A DNA stretch of 64,000 bases from Roseinatronobacter sp052379845 (GTDB lineage Bacteria; Pseudomonadota; Alphaproteobacteria; Rhodobacterales; Rhodobacteraceae). Both the position numbers and the translations under genes were made by a program. Location of the stretch: assembly GCA_052379845.1 (NCBI GenBank), contig JBQTCF010000005.1. One strand, given 5' to 3'. The notes under the pieces were generated by a model that had not been told where the DNA came from, searched no databases, and saw nothing but the letters and a program-made list of their open reading frames with translations. Positions 1-8,919 of the stretch are shown in pieces. The first letter of the stretch is position 1, and each line of letters opens with the position of its first letter.

Positions 1-2005
1 GTTTCAGGGGCGTTTGCCCGCCGAATTGCACGATGACGCCGTGCAATGTGCCGTTTTCCTGTTCCACCCGCAGGATTTCCAGAACATGTTCCAGCGTCAG
101 CGGTTCAAAATACAGCCGGTCCGATGTGTCATAATCGGTCGAGACCGTTTCGGGGTTGCAGTTGATCATGATGGTTTCATAGCCAACATCGGTCAGTGCG
201 AAACAGGCGTGGCAGCAGCAATAATCAAATTCGATCCCTTGCCCGATACGGTTGGGACCACCGCCCAGAATGACCACTTTCTTGCGGTCAGACGGGCGCG
301 CTTCGCATTCCACATCGCCCATCACGGGGGTTTCATAGGTGGAATACATATAGGGGGTTTGGGCCTCAAACTCTGCGGCGCAGGTGTCGATCCGTTTGAA
401 CGCAGCTGTCACACCCAGATTGCGGCGCGCGCGGCGCACTTGTGCCTCGTCGCGGCCGGTCAGTGTGGCAAGGCGCGCATCGGTGAAGCCCAGCATCTTC
501 AACTCGCGCAGGCCATCGGCGGTGACTGGCAGGCCCTTACTACGAATCTGCGCCTCGGCGTCGATGATTTCGCGGATACGGGCCAGGAACCACGGGTCAA
601 ACGATGTCGCTACCTGAATTTCATCATCTGACAACCCTTCGCGCATGGCTTGGGCAATCAGGCGAATGCGGTCGGGCGTCTGCGCGGAAATGGCCTTGAT
701 GATTGCGGCCTTGTCGGGCGCGCCGGGAATGGCAATTTCGTCAAATCCTGTCAGACCGGTTTCCATGCTGGCCAGCGCCTTTTGCATGGATTCGTGGAAA
801 GTGCGGCCAATCGCCATAGCCTCGCCCACCGACTTCATGGCGGTGGTCAGTTCGGGCTTGGAGCCGGGGAATTTCTCAAACGCGAAGCGCGGTATTTTGG
901 TGACGACATAATCAATCGTTGGCTCAAAACTGGCCGGTGTCACCTTGGTGATGTCATTGTCCAATTCGTCCAGCGTGTAGCCCACCGCCAGTTTGGCCGC
1001 GATTTTCGCAATCGGAAAACCAGTGGCCTTGGACGCCAGCGCCGACGACCGCGACACGCGCGGGTTCATTTCAATCACCACCATGCGCCCGTCAGCGGGG
1101 TTGATCGCCCATTGCACGTTGGACCCGCCGGTTTCCACGCCGATTTCGCGCAAAACAGCAATCGAGCCGTTGCGCATGATCTGGTATTCCTTGTCGGTCA
1201 GGGTCAGCGCAGGGGCCACGGTGATGGAATCGCCGGTATGCACGCCCATCGGGTCCACGTTTTCGATGGAACACACAATGATGGCATTGTCCGCCTTGTC
1301 GCGGACAACTTCCATCTCAAATTCTTTCCAGCCCAGCAGCGATTCATCGACCAGAATTTGCGCCATGGGCGATGCGTCCAGCCCCGAGCGGCAGATGCGT
1401 TCATAATCATCGCGGTTATACGCCACGCCGCCGCCTGTGCCCCCAAGCGTGAAGGCAGGGCGGATGATCGCGGGCAGGCCCACATATTCAATGGCGGCCA
1501 TCGCTTCGGCCACCCCTGCATTGATGTCGTATTTGCCATTGGGCAGTTTGGGGGCGGCAATGATGGTCGCGCGCGGGTTTTCTATGCCCAGCCTGTCCAT
1601 GGCTTCACGAAACAGCTTGCGGTCTTCGGCCATTTCGATGGCTTCGCGTTTCGCGCCAATCATTTCAACGCCGAACTTGTCCAGAACGCCCATATCGGCC
1701 AGCGCCAGCGAGGTGTTCAGCCCGGTTTGCCCGCCCATGGTGGGCAACAGCGCGTCGGGGCGTTCCTTTTCGATGATTTTTGCGACAATTTCAGGGGTGA
1801 TGGGTTCAATATAGGTCGCATCCGCAAGGCCAGGATCGGTCATGATGGTGGCGGGGTTGGAATTTACCAGAATAACCCGATACCCCTCTTCGCGTAGCGC
1901 CTTGCAGGCTTGTGCGCCGGAATAGTCGAATTCGCAGGCCTGTCCGATCACGATAGGCCCCGCACCGATGATCATGATGGATTGGATATCGGTTCTTTTT
2001 GGCAT
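1..2005 (-). CDS. carB: Carbamoyl-phosphate synthase large subunit (partial)
   Basis: The N-terminal 668 residues are present; the gene runs off the left edge of the window. The family is usually about 1,080-1,120 residues, so roughly 40 % is missing. It makes carbamoyl phosphate from bicarbonate, ATP and glutamine-derived ammonia for pyrimidine and arginine synthesis, together with CarA (not in this window). The start ATG at 2005 opens MPKRTDIQSIMIIGAGPIVI, the classic first nucleotide-binding loop. The first ATP-grasp half, the oligomerisation region and the start of the second, homologous half (VVILGGGPNRIGQGIEFDY) can all be read. A purine-rich AGGGG lies just upstream of the start. Confidence 0.97.
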   Translation of the reverse strand, partial: MPKRTDIQSIMIIGAGPIVIGQACEFDYSGAQACKALREEGYRVILVNSNPATIMTDPGLADATYIEPITPEIVAKIIEKERPDALLPTMGGQTGLNTSLALADMGVLDKFGVEMIGAKREAIEMAEDRKLFREAMDRLGIENPRATIIAAPKLPNGKYDINAGVAEAMAAIEYVGLPAIIRPAFTLGGTGGGVAYNRDDYERICRSGLDASPMAQILVDESLLGWKEFEMEVVRDKADNAIIVCSIENVDPMGVHTGDSITVAPALTLTDKEYQIMRNGSIAVLREIGVETGGSNVQWAINPADGRMVVIEMNPRVSRSSALASKATGFPIAKIAAKLAVGYTLDELDNDITKVTPASFEPTIDYVVTKIPRFAFEKFPGSKPELTTAMKSVGEAMAIGRTFHESMQKALASMETGLTGFDEIAIPGAPDKAAIIKAISAQTPDRIRLIAQAMREGLSDDEIQVATSFDPWFLARIREIIDAEAQIRSKGLPVTADGLRELKMLGFTDARLATLTGRDEAQVRRARRNLGVTAAFKRIDTCAAEFEAQTPYMYSTYETPVMGDVECEARPSDRKKVVILGGGPNRIGQGIEFDYCCCHACFALTDVGYETIMINCNPETVSTDYDTSDRLYFEPLTLEHVLEILRVEQENGTLHGVIVQFGGQTPLK

Positions 2006-2222
2006 GTGGGACCCCTGAATGGCGTGCGCAGCAAGTAACACAGCGCAGCATTGCACTGTGTAAATTGCGGGCGTTATATCCAAGGCGAGCGGCGGCGCAA
2101 CCCCTGTTTATGCACCTTCGCCCATGTTCTTGTCGCTTGCTTGTCCAGTTTGATGTAAATCAAAAAGTAAGTATGCTAGGCAGTGAATGTAAAAAGCCTT
2201 ATCGTATTGTGTTGGTGTTTTT
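2006..2222. other. Divergent intergenic region carB / histidine kinase
   Basis: This 217-bp region must hold the promoters of carB (leftward) and of the hybrid kinase (rightward). It becomes AT-rich towards the kinase start. The only clear element I can point to is the FNR-type box listed separately; no convincing -35/-10 pair stood out. Confidence 0.5.
2150..2163. promoter_or_regulatory. FNR/FixK-type box upstream of hybrid kinase
   Basis: The sequence TTGATGTAAATCAA is a perfect match to the FNR/CRP-family anaerobic box TTGAT-N4-ATCAA. It lies about 60 bp before the kinase start, a spacing compatible with either activation or repression depending on the transcription start. In Rhodobacterales such sites are bound by FnrL. 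The function is inferred from motif and position only. Confidence 0.7.
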
Positions 2223-4421
2223 ATGAAAGAATTTGTTAACGAAGAACAGGCAATTTGGCCTGGGCTCGGCGCGAAACAGGATCAAATGGCTGACGAGATC
2301 GAACTCTATGGCAATGCAGCACGGTTGACTGATATTCAGGGGCTGGTGGTCGACCTGATCAATCGGCTTCTAAGCACCAATATTGACGAAATCGACCACG
2401 CGATTGACGATGCGCTGGCCAAAATCGGGGCTTTTACGGGCCGCGACCGGGCCTATGTTTTCGTGCGCCATGGCGACACTGCCGACAACACGCATGAATG
2501 GTGCGCCACGGGCGTGGAGCCGATGAAAGACGCGCTGCAAGGCATATCCATGGACGAATTCCAGACGGTCCGGGACTTGCTGGACCGTGGCGAGGCGGCA
2601 AATATTTCCGATGTGCGCGACTATCCCGAAACATCTGATGCGCGCGTGTTTCTGGAAGCGCAGGGCATAAGGTCCATGTTGCTGGTGCCCATGGTCCCGG
2701 ATGGTGAATTGTTCGGTGTGGTGGGTTTTGACAGTGTGTCGCATGTGGGCTTCTTTTCCTCAAGCGAGATTTATTTGCTGCGATCTTTCGCGGATGTGGT
2801 GACGTCGGTGTTGTTGCGCCGCGATTCGGCCCTTGCGGTGCGCGCCGCCCAGGACGAACTTGCCCGCGAGCGCGCGTTCCTGCAGGGCATTGTCAGCACC
2901 AGTGCGACAGGTTTTGTTGTTCTGTCCAGCGAAGGGCGCATTATTTATGCGAATGATGCTGCCGAAACTGTCCTTGGCGCGTCGCGCGATTTCATGCTGG
3001 GCGAGATGTATAACAGCCCGAAATGGGACATGACCGACCTGAACGGCGCCACCGTCCGGGAAGAAGACGAACCCTTCGTTATTGTCCAGAAAACCGGGCG
3101 CATGGTCCAGAACCATCGCGTCGCGCTGAATTGTGCGGACGGGGTGCGCTACGCGTCCTTCAACGCGGCCCCCATTGCGACTGCAGAAGGGCAGGCCGCG
3201 CGTGTGGTATACGCCGTCACCGATGTGACCGCCCTTGTCACCGCTGAACAGGCGCGAGAGGCCGCGCTGGATGAAGCGCGCCGCGCGAATGTGGCGAAGT
3301 CGAATTTCCTTGCGAAAATGAGCCATGAAATCCGCACGCCCCTGAACGGAATTCTGGGGATTGCAGACATCCTGTCAGATACGATCAAGGACCAGACCAG
3401 CCTGCAAATGATAAATGTCCTGCGCAATTCCGGCACATTGCTGATGGGCATCATCAATGACCTTCTGGACATGAGCAAAATTGAAGCGGATGCGCTGGAA
3501 CTGGAATCCGTGCCGTTCCTGTTGTCCGATCTGGCCCGCCGCACCGAGGAGGTGCACACCCTGCGCGCCGCAGAAAAAGGCCTGTCTTTCAGTGTCAGGA
3601 TCGAAGACCCCGGCAATGCGCGCCGCCTTGGGGACCCGCAGCGCCTGACGCAGATTTTGCACAATCTGATCAGTAATTCCGTTAAATTCACCCAACAAGG
3701 CTACGTTAACGTCTGGCTGACCGCGCTTGATGACGCGATGATACGCATCTGTGTCGAAGATAGCGGCATTGGCATGACCCAACCCCAGTTGGAGCGCGTC
3801 TTTGCCCCGTTCTCGCAGGCCGACAGTTCGATTTCGCGCCGGTTCGGGGGCACGGGTCTGGGCATGTCCATCGTCAAACGCCTTGTCGAGATGATGGAAG
3901 GCACGATCGAGCTTGCCAGTGTTGAAGGGCAGGGCACGAAGATTACAGTGAACCTGCCGCTGCGGGTTTCCACGATGGATGATCCGGTTGCGCCACCGGG
4001 GCCTGCCTTGGGGGCGGGGGGGGCGGAACAGGCCCCGTTGCCGCGACTGTCAATTCTGGTCGCTGATGACAACCGCACCAACCAGATGATCCTTGGCATA
4101 ATGCTGGGGCAGGTGGGGGCACAGGCCACCATGGCGGATGACGGGCTTTCTGCGTTGGAATTGTTCCGGCAAGGCAAGTTTGACGTTCTGGTTCTTGACA
4201 TCTCCATGCCCGGCATGGACGGGGTGACCTTGCTGAATGCGATCCGCACCGAAGAACGCCTAAGGGGGCTGGCGCGGACGCCCGCGCTTGCCTTCACGGC
4301 AAATGCAATGTCGCATCAGGTGGCGGCCTATCGCGCAGCCGGATTTGATGATTGCCTGACCAAACCACTGAAGCGCGACGACCTTGTGCGCGCGTTATCG
4401 CGCCTTGTCGGCACGGCCTGA
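2223..4421 (+). CDS. Hybrid sensor histidine kinase (GAF-PAS-HisKA-HATPase-REC)
   Basis: This 732-residue hybrid kinase has no obvious membrane segment or signal peptide, so sensing is probably cytoplasmic. A GAF-like domain covers about residues 45-205, a PAS domain about 225-335, and a short helical linker follows. The HisKA H-box SHEIRTPLNG carries phospho-acceptor H368. The ATPase domain has the N-box near N485, DSGIGM near 513 and GGTGLGM near 542. The C-terminal receiver has the acidic pair ADDN, phospho-acceptor D659 and the conserved lysine K714. No separate response regulator or Hpt gene is adjacent, so phosphotransfer partners must be elsewhere. A perfect FNR box upstream suggests oxygen-dependent expression. 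The signal is unknown. Confidence 0.93.
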   Translation: MKEFVNEEQAIWPGLGAKQDQMADEIELYGNAARLTDIQGLVVDLINRLLSTNIDEIDHAIDDALAKIGAFTGRDRAYVFVRHGDTADNTHEWCATGVEPMKDALQGISMDEFQTVRDLLDRGEAANISDVRDYPETSDARVFLEAQGIRSMLLVPMVPDGELFGVVGFDSVSHVGFFSSSEIYLLRSFADVVTSVLLRRDSALAVRAAQDELARERAFLQGIVSTSATGFVVLSSEGRIIYANDAAETVLGASRDFMLGEMYNSPKWDMTDLNGATVREEDEPFVIVQKTGRMVQNHRVALNCADGVRYASFNAAPIATAEGQAARVVYAVTDVTALVTAEQAREAALDEARRANVAKSNFLAKMSHEIRTPLNGILGIADILSDTIKDQTSLQMINVLRNSGTLLMGIINDLLDMSKIEADALELESVPFLLSDLARRTEEVHTLRAAEKGLSFSVRIEDPGNARRLGDPQRLTQILHNLISNSVKFTQQGYVNVWLTALDDAMIRICVEDSGIGMTQPQLERVFAPFSQADSSISRRFGGTGLGMSIVKRLVEMMEGTIELASVEGQGTKITVNLPLRVSTMDDPVAPPGPALGAGGAEQAPLPRLSILVADDNRTNQMILGIMLGQVGAQATMADDGLSALELFRQGKFDVLVLDISMPGMDGVTLLNAIRTEERLRGLARTPALAFTANAMSHQVAAYRAAGFDDCLTKPLKRDDLVRALSRLVGTA

Positions 4422-4517
4422 GGCGCTGCCGGGGTCTGGTTGGGCATGTTCGGGGCATGGGTGCCGCAATCGCGGGTCTTGCCCGTGAAAACACCGGTGC
4501 GCAGGGCGCGAAACGCG

Positions 4518-5168
4518 CTATCTGACGGCAGGCATGGTTACCGTGCGCGCGCGGCAGGCACGTTGCAGCGTGCGCGGGTCGCACTGGCCGGGCCGCAGGT
4601 CACGGTCAAGGCAAAGGCGCAATTCCTGCACATTGCCTGAATGGCAGGTCATGAACGCCATGTCATCTTGCACTGACGGATTGGCCTGTTGCACAGCGGC
4701 AATCAGGGCGGCGGGGGTCACCTGCCGGTTTTGCTGCATATGGGGCGCGGGGGGCAGGTCCAGCGCCCTGAAGGCCCGGCGCGTGGCGTCGAAATACGCC
4801 TCGGGGCGCAGGCCGCTGCAAGTGCCGTGTTTGCGCCATTGATGCCATGCCAGCCCCGCGGACCCCATGATGTCCACCATGCGTGCAGTCTGGGCGCGGC
4901 TGGCGGGTGGATGGGGCGTGTCGCAGAATTCCGGCCATGTGCCATCCCGGTTCTGGGGCCACAACCCGTGCACCAGCCATCCTGCGCCCGTGCCCCGTGC
5001 GCATCGGTCATCCTTGCGGTCGTCGCCCTCATGGGCGCACCAGCTTGGTGTCCAGCTTAGGGCAAGAATGTAATATCCGCCGGTGTCCTCGGCGGCGGGC
5101 GCACGATGAAATGCAGCAAAGACGGCCAGCACCAGCCCCACGATCACAACGCCAAAAACTGCCCGCAT
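4518..5168 (-). CDS. Ribonuclease T2 family protein (RNase I-like), secreted
   Basis: This 216-residue protein has an N-terminal signal or anchor helix (FGVVIVGLVLAVFAAF) followed by an RNase T2 fold, so it should degrade RNA in the periplasm. The CAS I motif WLVHGLWPQ carries the first catalytic His (about H67). CAS II reads WHQWRKHGTC with His109 and His114 and Lys113. The family's acidic residue between them (HExxKH) is Gln here, which may lower activity. Six or more cysteines are consistent with disulfides. I chose ATG 5168 over GTG 5174 because the purine-rich GAGGG is well spaced for the ATG. It is transcribed towards the kinase gene and divergently from trcR. Confidence 0.88.
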   Translation of the reverse strand: MRAVFGVVIVGLVLAVFAAFHRAPAAEDTGGYYILALSWTPSWCAHEGDDRKDDRCARGTGAGWLVHGLWPQNRDGTWPEFCDTPHPPASRAQTARMVDIMGSAGLAWHQWRKHGTCSGLRPEAYFDATRRAFRALDLPPAPHMQQNRQVTPAALIAAVQQANPSVQDDMAFMTCHSGNVQELRLCLDRDLRPGQCDPRTLQRACRARTVTMPAVR

Positions 5169-5313
5169 TTTCACTTTCCCTCACAGCCAAGTAACGCTAT
5201 AACGCGCTTATTCCCCGAAATCGAGGACAAGCAGGTTCGCCCTGCAGCCGATTCTCCGGCGGGAAGAATTTATGTGCGCATGACAGTTGCGCCAAATGAC
5301 AGGAGTGCATGTC

Positions 5314-6096
5314 ATGTCGAAACCGCTGATGCCCAAGGCAACCGCTGTGTGGTTGGTGGATAATACGACCCTGAGCTTCCGGCAGATAGCAGATTTCTGC
5401 GGTCTGCATGAACTGGAAGTTCAAGGGATTGCCGATGGTGATGTGGCCGGTGGCGTGAAAGGGTTTGACCCCATCGCGAACAACCAGCTTGACCAGATCG
5501 AGATTGACCGTGGCGAAAGAGATCCGCGCTACAAGTTGAAGCTGAAATACAACCCCGCCGCCGAAGGCGAGGAAAAGCGCCGTGGGCCGCGATACACCCC
5601 GCTGTCCAAACGGCAGGACCGTCCGGCGTCCATTCTGTGGTTGGTGAAATTCCATCCCGAACTGGCCGACGCGCAGATTCGCCGCCTTGTGGGGACGACC
5701 AACAGCACCATTCAGGCCATTCGCGAACGCACGCATTGGAACATCAATAACCTGCAACCGATTGACCCGGTCGCACTTGGGCTGTGTCGTCAGACCGAAC
5801 TGGACAAGGAAGTTCAGAAATCCGCCGCGAAGCGCGCTGCCGAAGGCGGGATCATGTCCGATGACGAGCGGCGCAAACTGGTGTCAACCGAACAGTCGCT
5901 TGATATGGACCCTGAACCCAAAATGCCTGCTGGCATTGCCGGTCTGGAAAACTTCAGCATGAGTGACCTTAAATCGGATGACGATGACGAAACCGTGCGC
6001 CCCGCAGATTACAGCGATGCTGACAGTTTCTTCAACCTGCCAGAAGACGCGGATGATGATGACGATGAAGACAGCACCGACCCGCGTGATCGTTAG
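5314..6096 (+). CDS. trcR: Cell-cycle transcriptional regulator TrcR (DUF1013)
   Basis: This 260-residue protein belongs to the alphaproteobacterial DUF1013/TrcR family, an essential-looking regulator linked to cell-cycle transcription. The start ATG at 5314 follows AGGAG by 8 nt; TTG 5287 and ATG 5296 in the same frame are less well placed. The N-terminal half contains helix-turn-helix-like segments (LSFRQIADFCGLHELEVQGI and, later, QIRRLVGTTNSTIQAIRE). The C-terminal tail from about residue 225 is strongly acidic with runs of Asp. It lies upstream of pheT on the same strand, separated by a repeat-bearing spacer. DNA targets cannot be inferred from this window. Confidence 0.87.
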   Translation: MSKPLMPKATAVWLVDNTTLSFRQIADFCGLHELEVQGIADGDVAGGVKGFDPIANNQLDQIEIDRGERDPRYKLKLKYNPAAEGEEKRRGPRYTPLSKRQDRPASILWLVKFHPELADAQIRRLVGTTNSTIQAIRERTHWNINNLQPIDPVALGLCRQTELDKEVQKSAAKRAAEGGIMSDDERRKLVSTEQSLDMDPEPKMPAGIAGLENFSMSDLKSDDDDETVRPADYSDADSFFNLPEDADDDDDEDSTDPRDR

Positions 6097-6125
6097 AACA
6101 TACCGCGTTCATGCGCATTCGTGGG

Positions 6126-6200
6126 GCATGCTCTAAAGTGGTGGTTTTGCATGTTCGAGAAGGTCAAAACCGGTTCCCACTTTTGGACGACATGCTGTAA
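6126..6200. repeat. Dispersed intergenic palindromic repeat, copy A
   Basis: The spacer between trcR and pheT contains CAAAACCGGTTCCCACTTTT (6165-6184) followed by a GACATGC tail. The upstream GCATG and GGTTTTG segments can pair with it to make a long imperfect hairpin. The core 6165-6200 matches 18451-18486 with only about three differences in 36 positions. Such elements are widespread between genes in alphaproteobacterial genomes, as far as I recall; the effect on trcR-pheT read-through is unknown. Confidence 0.75.
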
Positions 6201-6251
6201 AAGCTGAAGGCGCAACTTTGCCCGCGTGGGACATAAAATTGGGGAAAACTC

Positions 6252-8672
6252 ATGAAATTCACGTTGTCATGGCTGGCCGACCATCTGGAAACTGACGCCA
6301 CGCTGGACCAGATCACCGATGCGCTGACAGATCTGGGGCTGGAAGTCGAAGATGTGTCCGACCCCGCCGCCACGCTTGGGGCGTTTCGCATTGCGCGCGT
6401 GATCGAAGCGGTCCAGCACCCCGATGCGGACCGGCTGCGGCTGTGCCGTGTGGAAACATGGCCGGACGGGCCTGATGGCCTATCGCAGGAAGTGCAGGTT
6501 GTGTGTGGTGCGCCCAATGCCCGCACGGGCATGCGTGGTGTGTTTGCACCCGTTGGCACCCATGTTCCCGGCACGGGCGTGGACCTGAAACCCGGTGTCA
6601 TCCGGGGGCAGGCCAGCAATGGCATGTTGTGTTCCGAACGCGAACTGATGCTGTCTGACGCGCATGATGGAATTATCGACCTGCCCGATGATGCGCCCCT
6701 TGGTCAGCGGTATATTGATTATGCGGGTCTGAATGACCCGGTGATTGACATTGCCATCACTCCCAACCGCCCCGATGCGCTGGGTGTGCGCGGCATTGCG
6801 CGCGATCTGGCCGCGCGTGGACTGGGCCGGTTGAAACCGCTTGTGGTCACCCCTGTGGCAGGCCAGTTTCCCAGCCCCGTCAGCGTGACCATCGCCCCCG
6901 AGTTGAAGGAACAGGGCTGCCCGCTGTTTGCCGGGCGTGTCATTCGCGGGGTGCGTAATGGCCCGTCGCCTGCGTGGTTGCAAAAACGCCTGCGCGCGAT
7001 TGGCCTGCGCCCCATTTCCGCGCTGGTGGATATTACCAATTTCTTCACCTTTGACCTGAACCGCCCCTTGCATGTGTTCGACGCCGACAAGGTGCAGGGC
7101 GGCTTGCGCATTCACCCCGCCAAAGGGGATGAGGAAATTCTGGCGCTGGATGAGAAAACCTACAAGCCCGCCGCAGGCCACATGCTGATATCGGATGATC
7201 AGGGCATTGAAAGCATTGCTGGGATCATGGGGGGCGAGCATTCCGGCTGCACCGATGATACCGTGAATGTGTTTCTGGAATCGGCCTATTGGACGCCCAT
7301 CACCATTGCGGCAACGGGCCGCGCGCTGAAAATCAATTCGGATGCACGGTATCGGTTTGAACGCGGGGTTGACCCTGCCTTCACGCTGGACGGGCTGGAA
7401 CTGGCCACAAAGATGGTGCTGGACCTGTGCGGTGGCACCCCGTCCGATATTGCCCTTGACGGGGCTGTGCCTGACACCGACCGCGCCTACCGCTTTGATG
7501 CGGCGCGCGTGGGGTCGCTGGTTGGCATGGACATTCCCGAAGATGTCCAGCGCGCCACCCTGACCGCGCTGGGCTTCCGGCTGGACGGGGATCAGGCGTT
7601 TGTGCCCAGCTGGCGCCCTGATATTCAGGGCGAGGCCGATCTGGTCGAGGAAATTGCCCGTATCGCGTCCCTGACCAAACTGCAGGGAAAGCCCTTGCCG
7701 CGCATGCAATCGGGCGTGCCACGCCCCATTCTGACGCCGTTGCAAACCCGCGAACGCGCCGCGCGGCGCATGCTGGCGGGGTTGGGCTATAATGAATGCG
7801 TGACCTACAGTTTCATTGACGGGGCCGCCGCTGCGCTGTTTGGCGGCGGGGGCGATGATGTGCGCCTTGAAAACCCGATTTCGTCGGAAATGACGCATAT
7901 GCGCCCTGATCTGCTGCCCGGTCTGTTGCAGGCCGCCAGCCGCAACCAGGCGCGCGGCGCGCAGGATCTGGCCTTGTTTGAAGTCGGGCCTGCCTTTTCA
8001 GGGGGCGAACCGGGCGAGCAGCATATTCAGGCCGCAGGTATTCTGGTGGGCGCGACTGCGCCGCGCGACCCCTTCGGCACCCGCCGCGCCGTGGACCTGT
8101 ATGATGCGAAAGCAGATGCCGAAGCCGTGCTGTCCGCCATCGGGGCACCGGTGAAGTTCCAGATTCACCGCAAATTGCCGGACTGGTTCCACCCCGGCCG
8201 TGCCGGTGTCATCTCGCTTGGGCCGAAACTGCCGCTGGCGGTGTTTGGCGAATTGCACCCCCGCGTGCTGAAGGCGTTTGACATCAAGGGGCCGGTGGTG
8301 GGCTTTAGCGTGTTTGTCGAAAACCCGCCTTTGCCCAAAGCGCGCAAAACATCGCGTCAGGCGCTGAACATCAGTGCCTTGCAGCCAGTGGACCGTGATT
8401 TCGCGTTTGTCGTGGCCGCCGATGTCGAGGCGCTGAATGTCGTCAATGCAGCACTTGGGGCCGACAAGGCGCTGATTGCGGGCGTGCAGGTATTTGACGA
8501 ATTCACCGGGCCAAAAGCCGATGCGCAACTGGGCGCGGGCCTGAAATCGCTTGCGATTACAGTGCGCATGCAGCCCAGCGACAAGACCCTGACCGAGGAT
8601 GAGATTGAACAGGTCAGCCGCAGGATTGTCGAGAAGGTGCAAAAAGCCACGGGCGGCACATTGCGCGCCTGA
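6252..8672 (+). CDS. pheT: Phenylalanine-tRNA ligase beta subunit
   Basis: This 806-residue protein is the beta chain of the heterotetrameric phenylalanyl-tRNA synthetase, which charges tRNA-Phe in the cytoplasm. Length and layout match the bacterial family: an N-terminal OB-fold tRNA-binding domain (about 40-150, with LQVVCGAPNA-like text), B3/4 editing domain (about 210-385), B5 domain (about 400-475), catalytic-like core, and a C-terminal ferredoxin-fold anticodon-binding domain (about 712-806). The start ATG 6252 opens MKFTLSWLADHLETDA, the usual beginning. The alpha-subunit gene pheS is not directly upstream, as trcR and a repeat sit there instead. A GC-rich hairpin follows the stop. Confidence 0.97.
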   Translation: MKFTLSWLADHLETDATLDQITDALTDLGLEVEDVSDPAATLGAFRIARVIEAVQHPDADRLRLCRVETWPDGPDGLSQEVQVVCGAPNARTGMRGVFAPVGTHVPGTGVDLKPGVIRGQASNGMLCSERELMLSDAHDGIIDLPDDAPLGQRYIDYAGLNDPVIDIAITPNRPDALGVRGIARDLAARGLGRLKPLVVTPVAGQFPSPVSVTIAPELKEQGCPLFAGRVIRGVRNGPSPAWLQKRLRAIGLRPISALVDITNFFTFDLNRPLHVFDADKVQGGLRIHPAKGDEEILALDEKTYKPAAGHMLISDDQGIESIAGIMGGEHSGCTDDTVNVFLESAYWTPITIAATGRALKINSDARYRFERGVDPAFTLDGLELATKMVLDLCGGTPSDIALDGAVPDTDRAYRFDAARVGSLVGMDIPEDVQRATLTALGFRLDGDQAFVPSWRPDIQGEADLVEEIARIASLTKLQGKPLPRMQSGVPRPILTPLQTRERAARRMLAGLGYNECVTYSFIDGAAAALFGGGGDDVRLENPISSEMTHMRPDLLPGLLQAASRNQARGAQDLALFEVGPAFSGGEPGEQHIQAAGILVGATAPRDPFGTRRAVDLYDAKADAEAVLSAIGAPVKFQIHRKLPDWFHPGRAGVISLGPKLPLAVFGELHPRVLKAFDIKGPVVGFSVFVENPPLPKARKTSRQALNISALQPVDRDFAFVVAADVEALNVVNAALGADKALIAGVQVFDEFTGPKADAQLGAGLKSLAITVRMQPSDKTLTEDEIEQVSRRIVEKVQKATGGTLRA

Positions 8673-8680
8673 ACCACGAA

Positions 8681-8703
8681 CTGGCCGCGCCCTGCGCGGC
8701 CAG
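8681..8703 (+). terminator. Hairpin after pheT
   Basis: CTGGCCGCGC and GCGCGGCCAG form a perfect 10-bp stem with a 3-nt loop, 8 nt after the pheT stop. It has no T-tract, so it may be a 3'-end stabiliser or a weak terminator and not a classical intrinsic terminator. Confidence 0.6.
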
Positions 8704-8740
8704 CATGCAACCGTGATGCGGTGGCGCGTCAAGCAAGTTT

Positions 8741-8774
8741 CACAACCTTTGGCCACAGCTGGGTAAAGGTTGTG
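8741..8774. other. Perfect 10-bp inverted repeat at edge of low-GC island
   Basis: CACAACCTTT (8741-8750) and AAAGGTTGTG (8765-8774) form a perfect 10-bp stem with a 14-nt loop. It sits exactly where base composition drops, just left of the orphan propeller gene. It could be a terminator for upstream transcripts, an operator, or a boundary element; there is no T-tract directly after it. Confidence 0.5.
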
Positions 8775-8919
8775 ATAGCAACCCTTTTCGAAAGATTTCC
8801 GAAAGCTTTCTTCTTAGCGCCGGTACACGCGTTGATCTCTTTCTAAAACCGTGATTTTCTTACTTCCACCACAAAGAGATCTGAAGTTTGAGAAGTGCTT
8901 GCTAAAAAGGGAAATTTGG

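Noticed and set aside
650..1897. Long open frame antisense to carB
   Set aside because: It mirrors the strongly conserved carB sequence on the other strand and has no recognisable protein text; GC-rich genes commonly leave such open shadows.
6480..7898. Long minus-strand open frame inside pheT
   Set aside because: Antisense shadow of pheT, with no family features.
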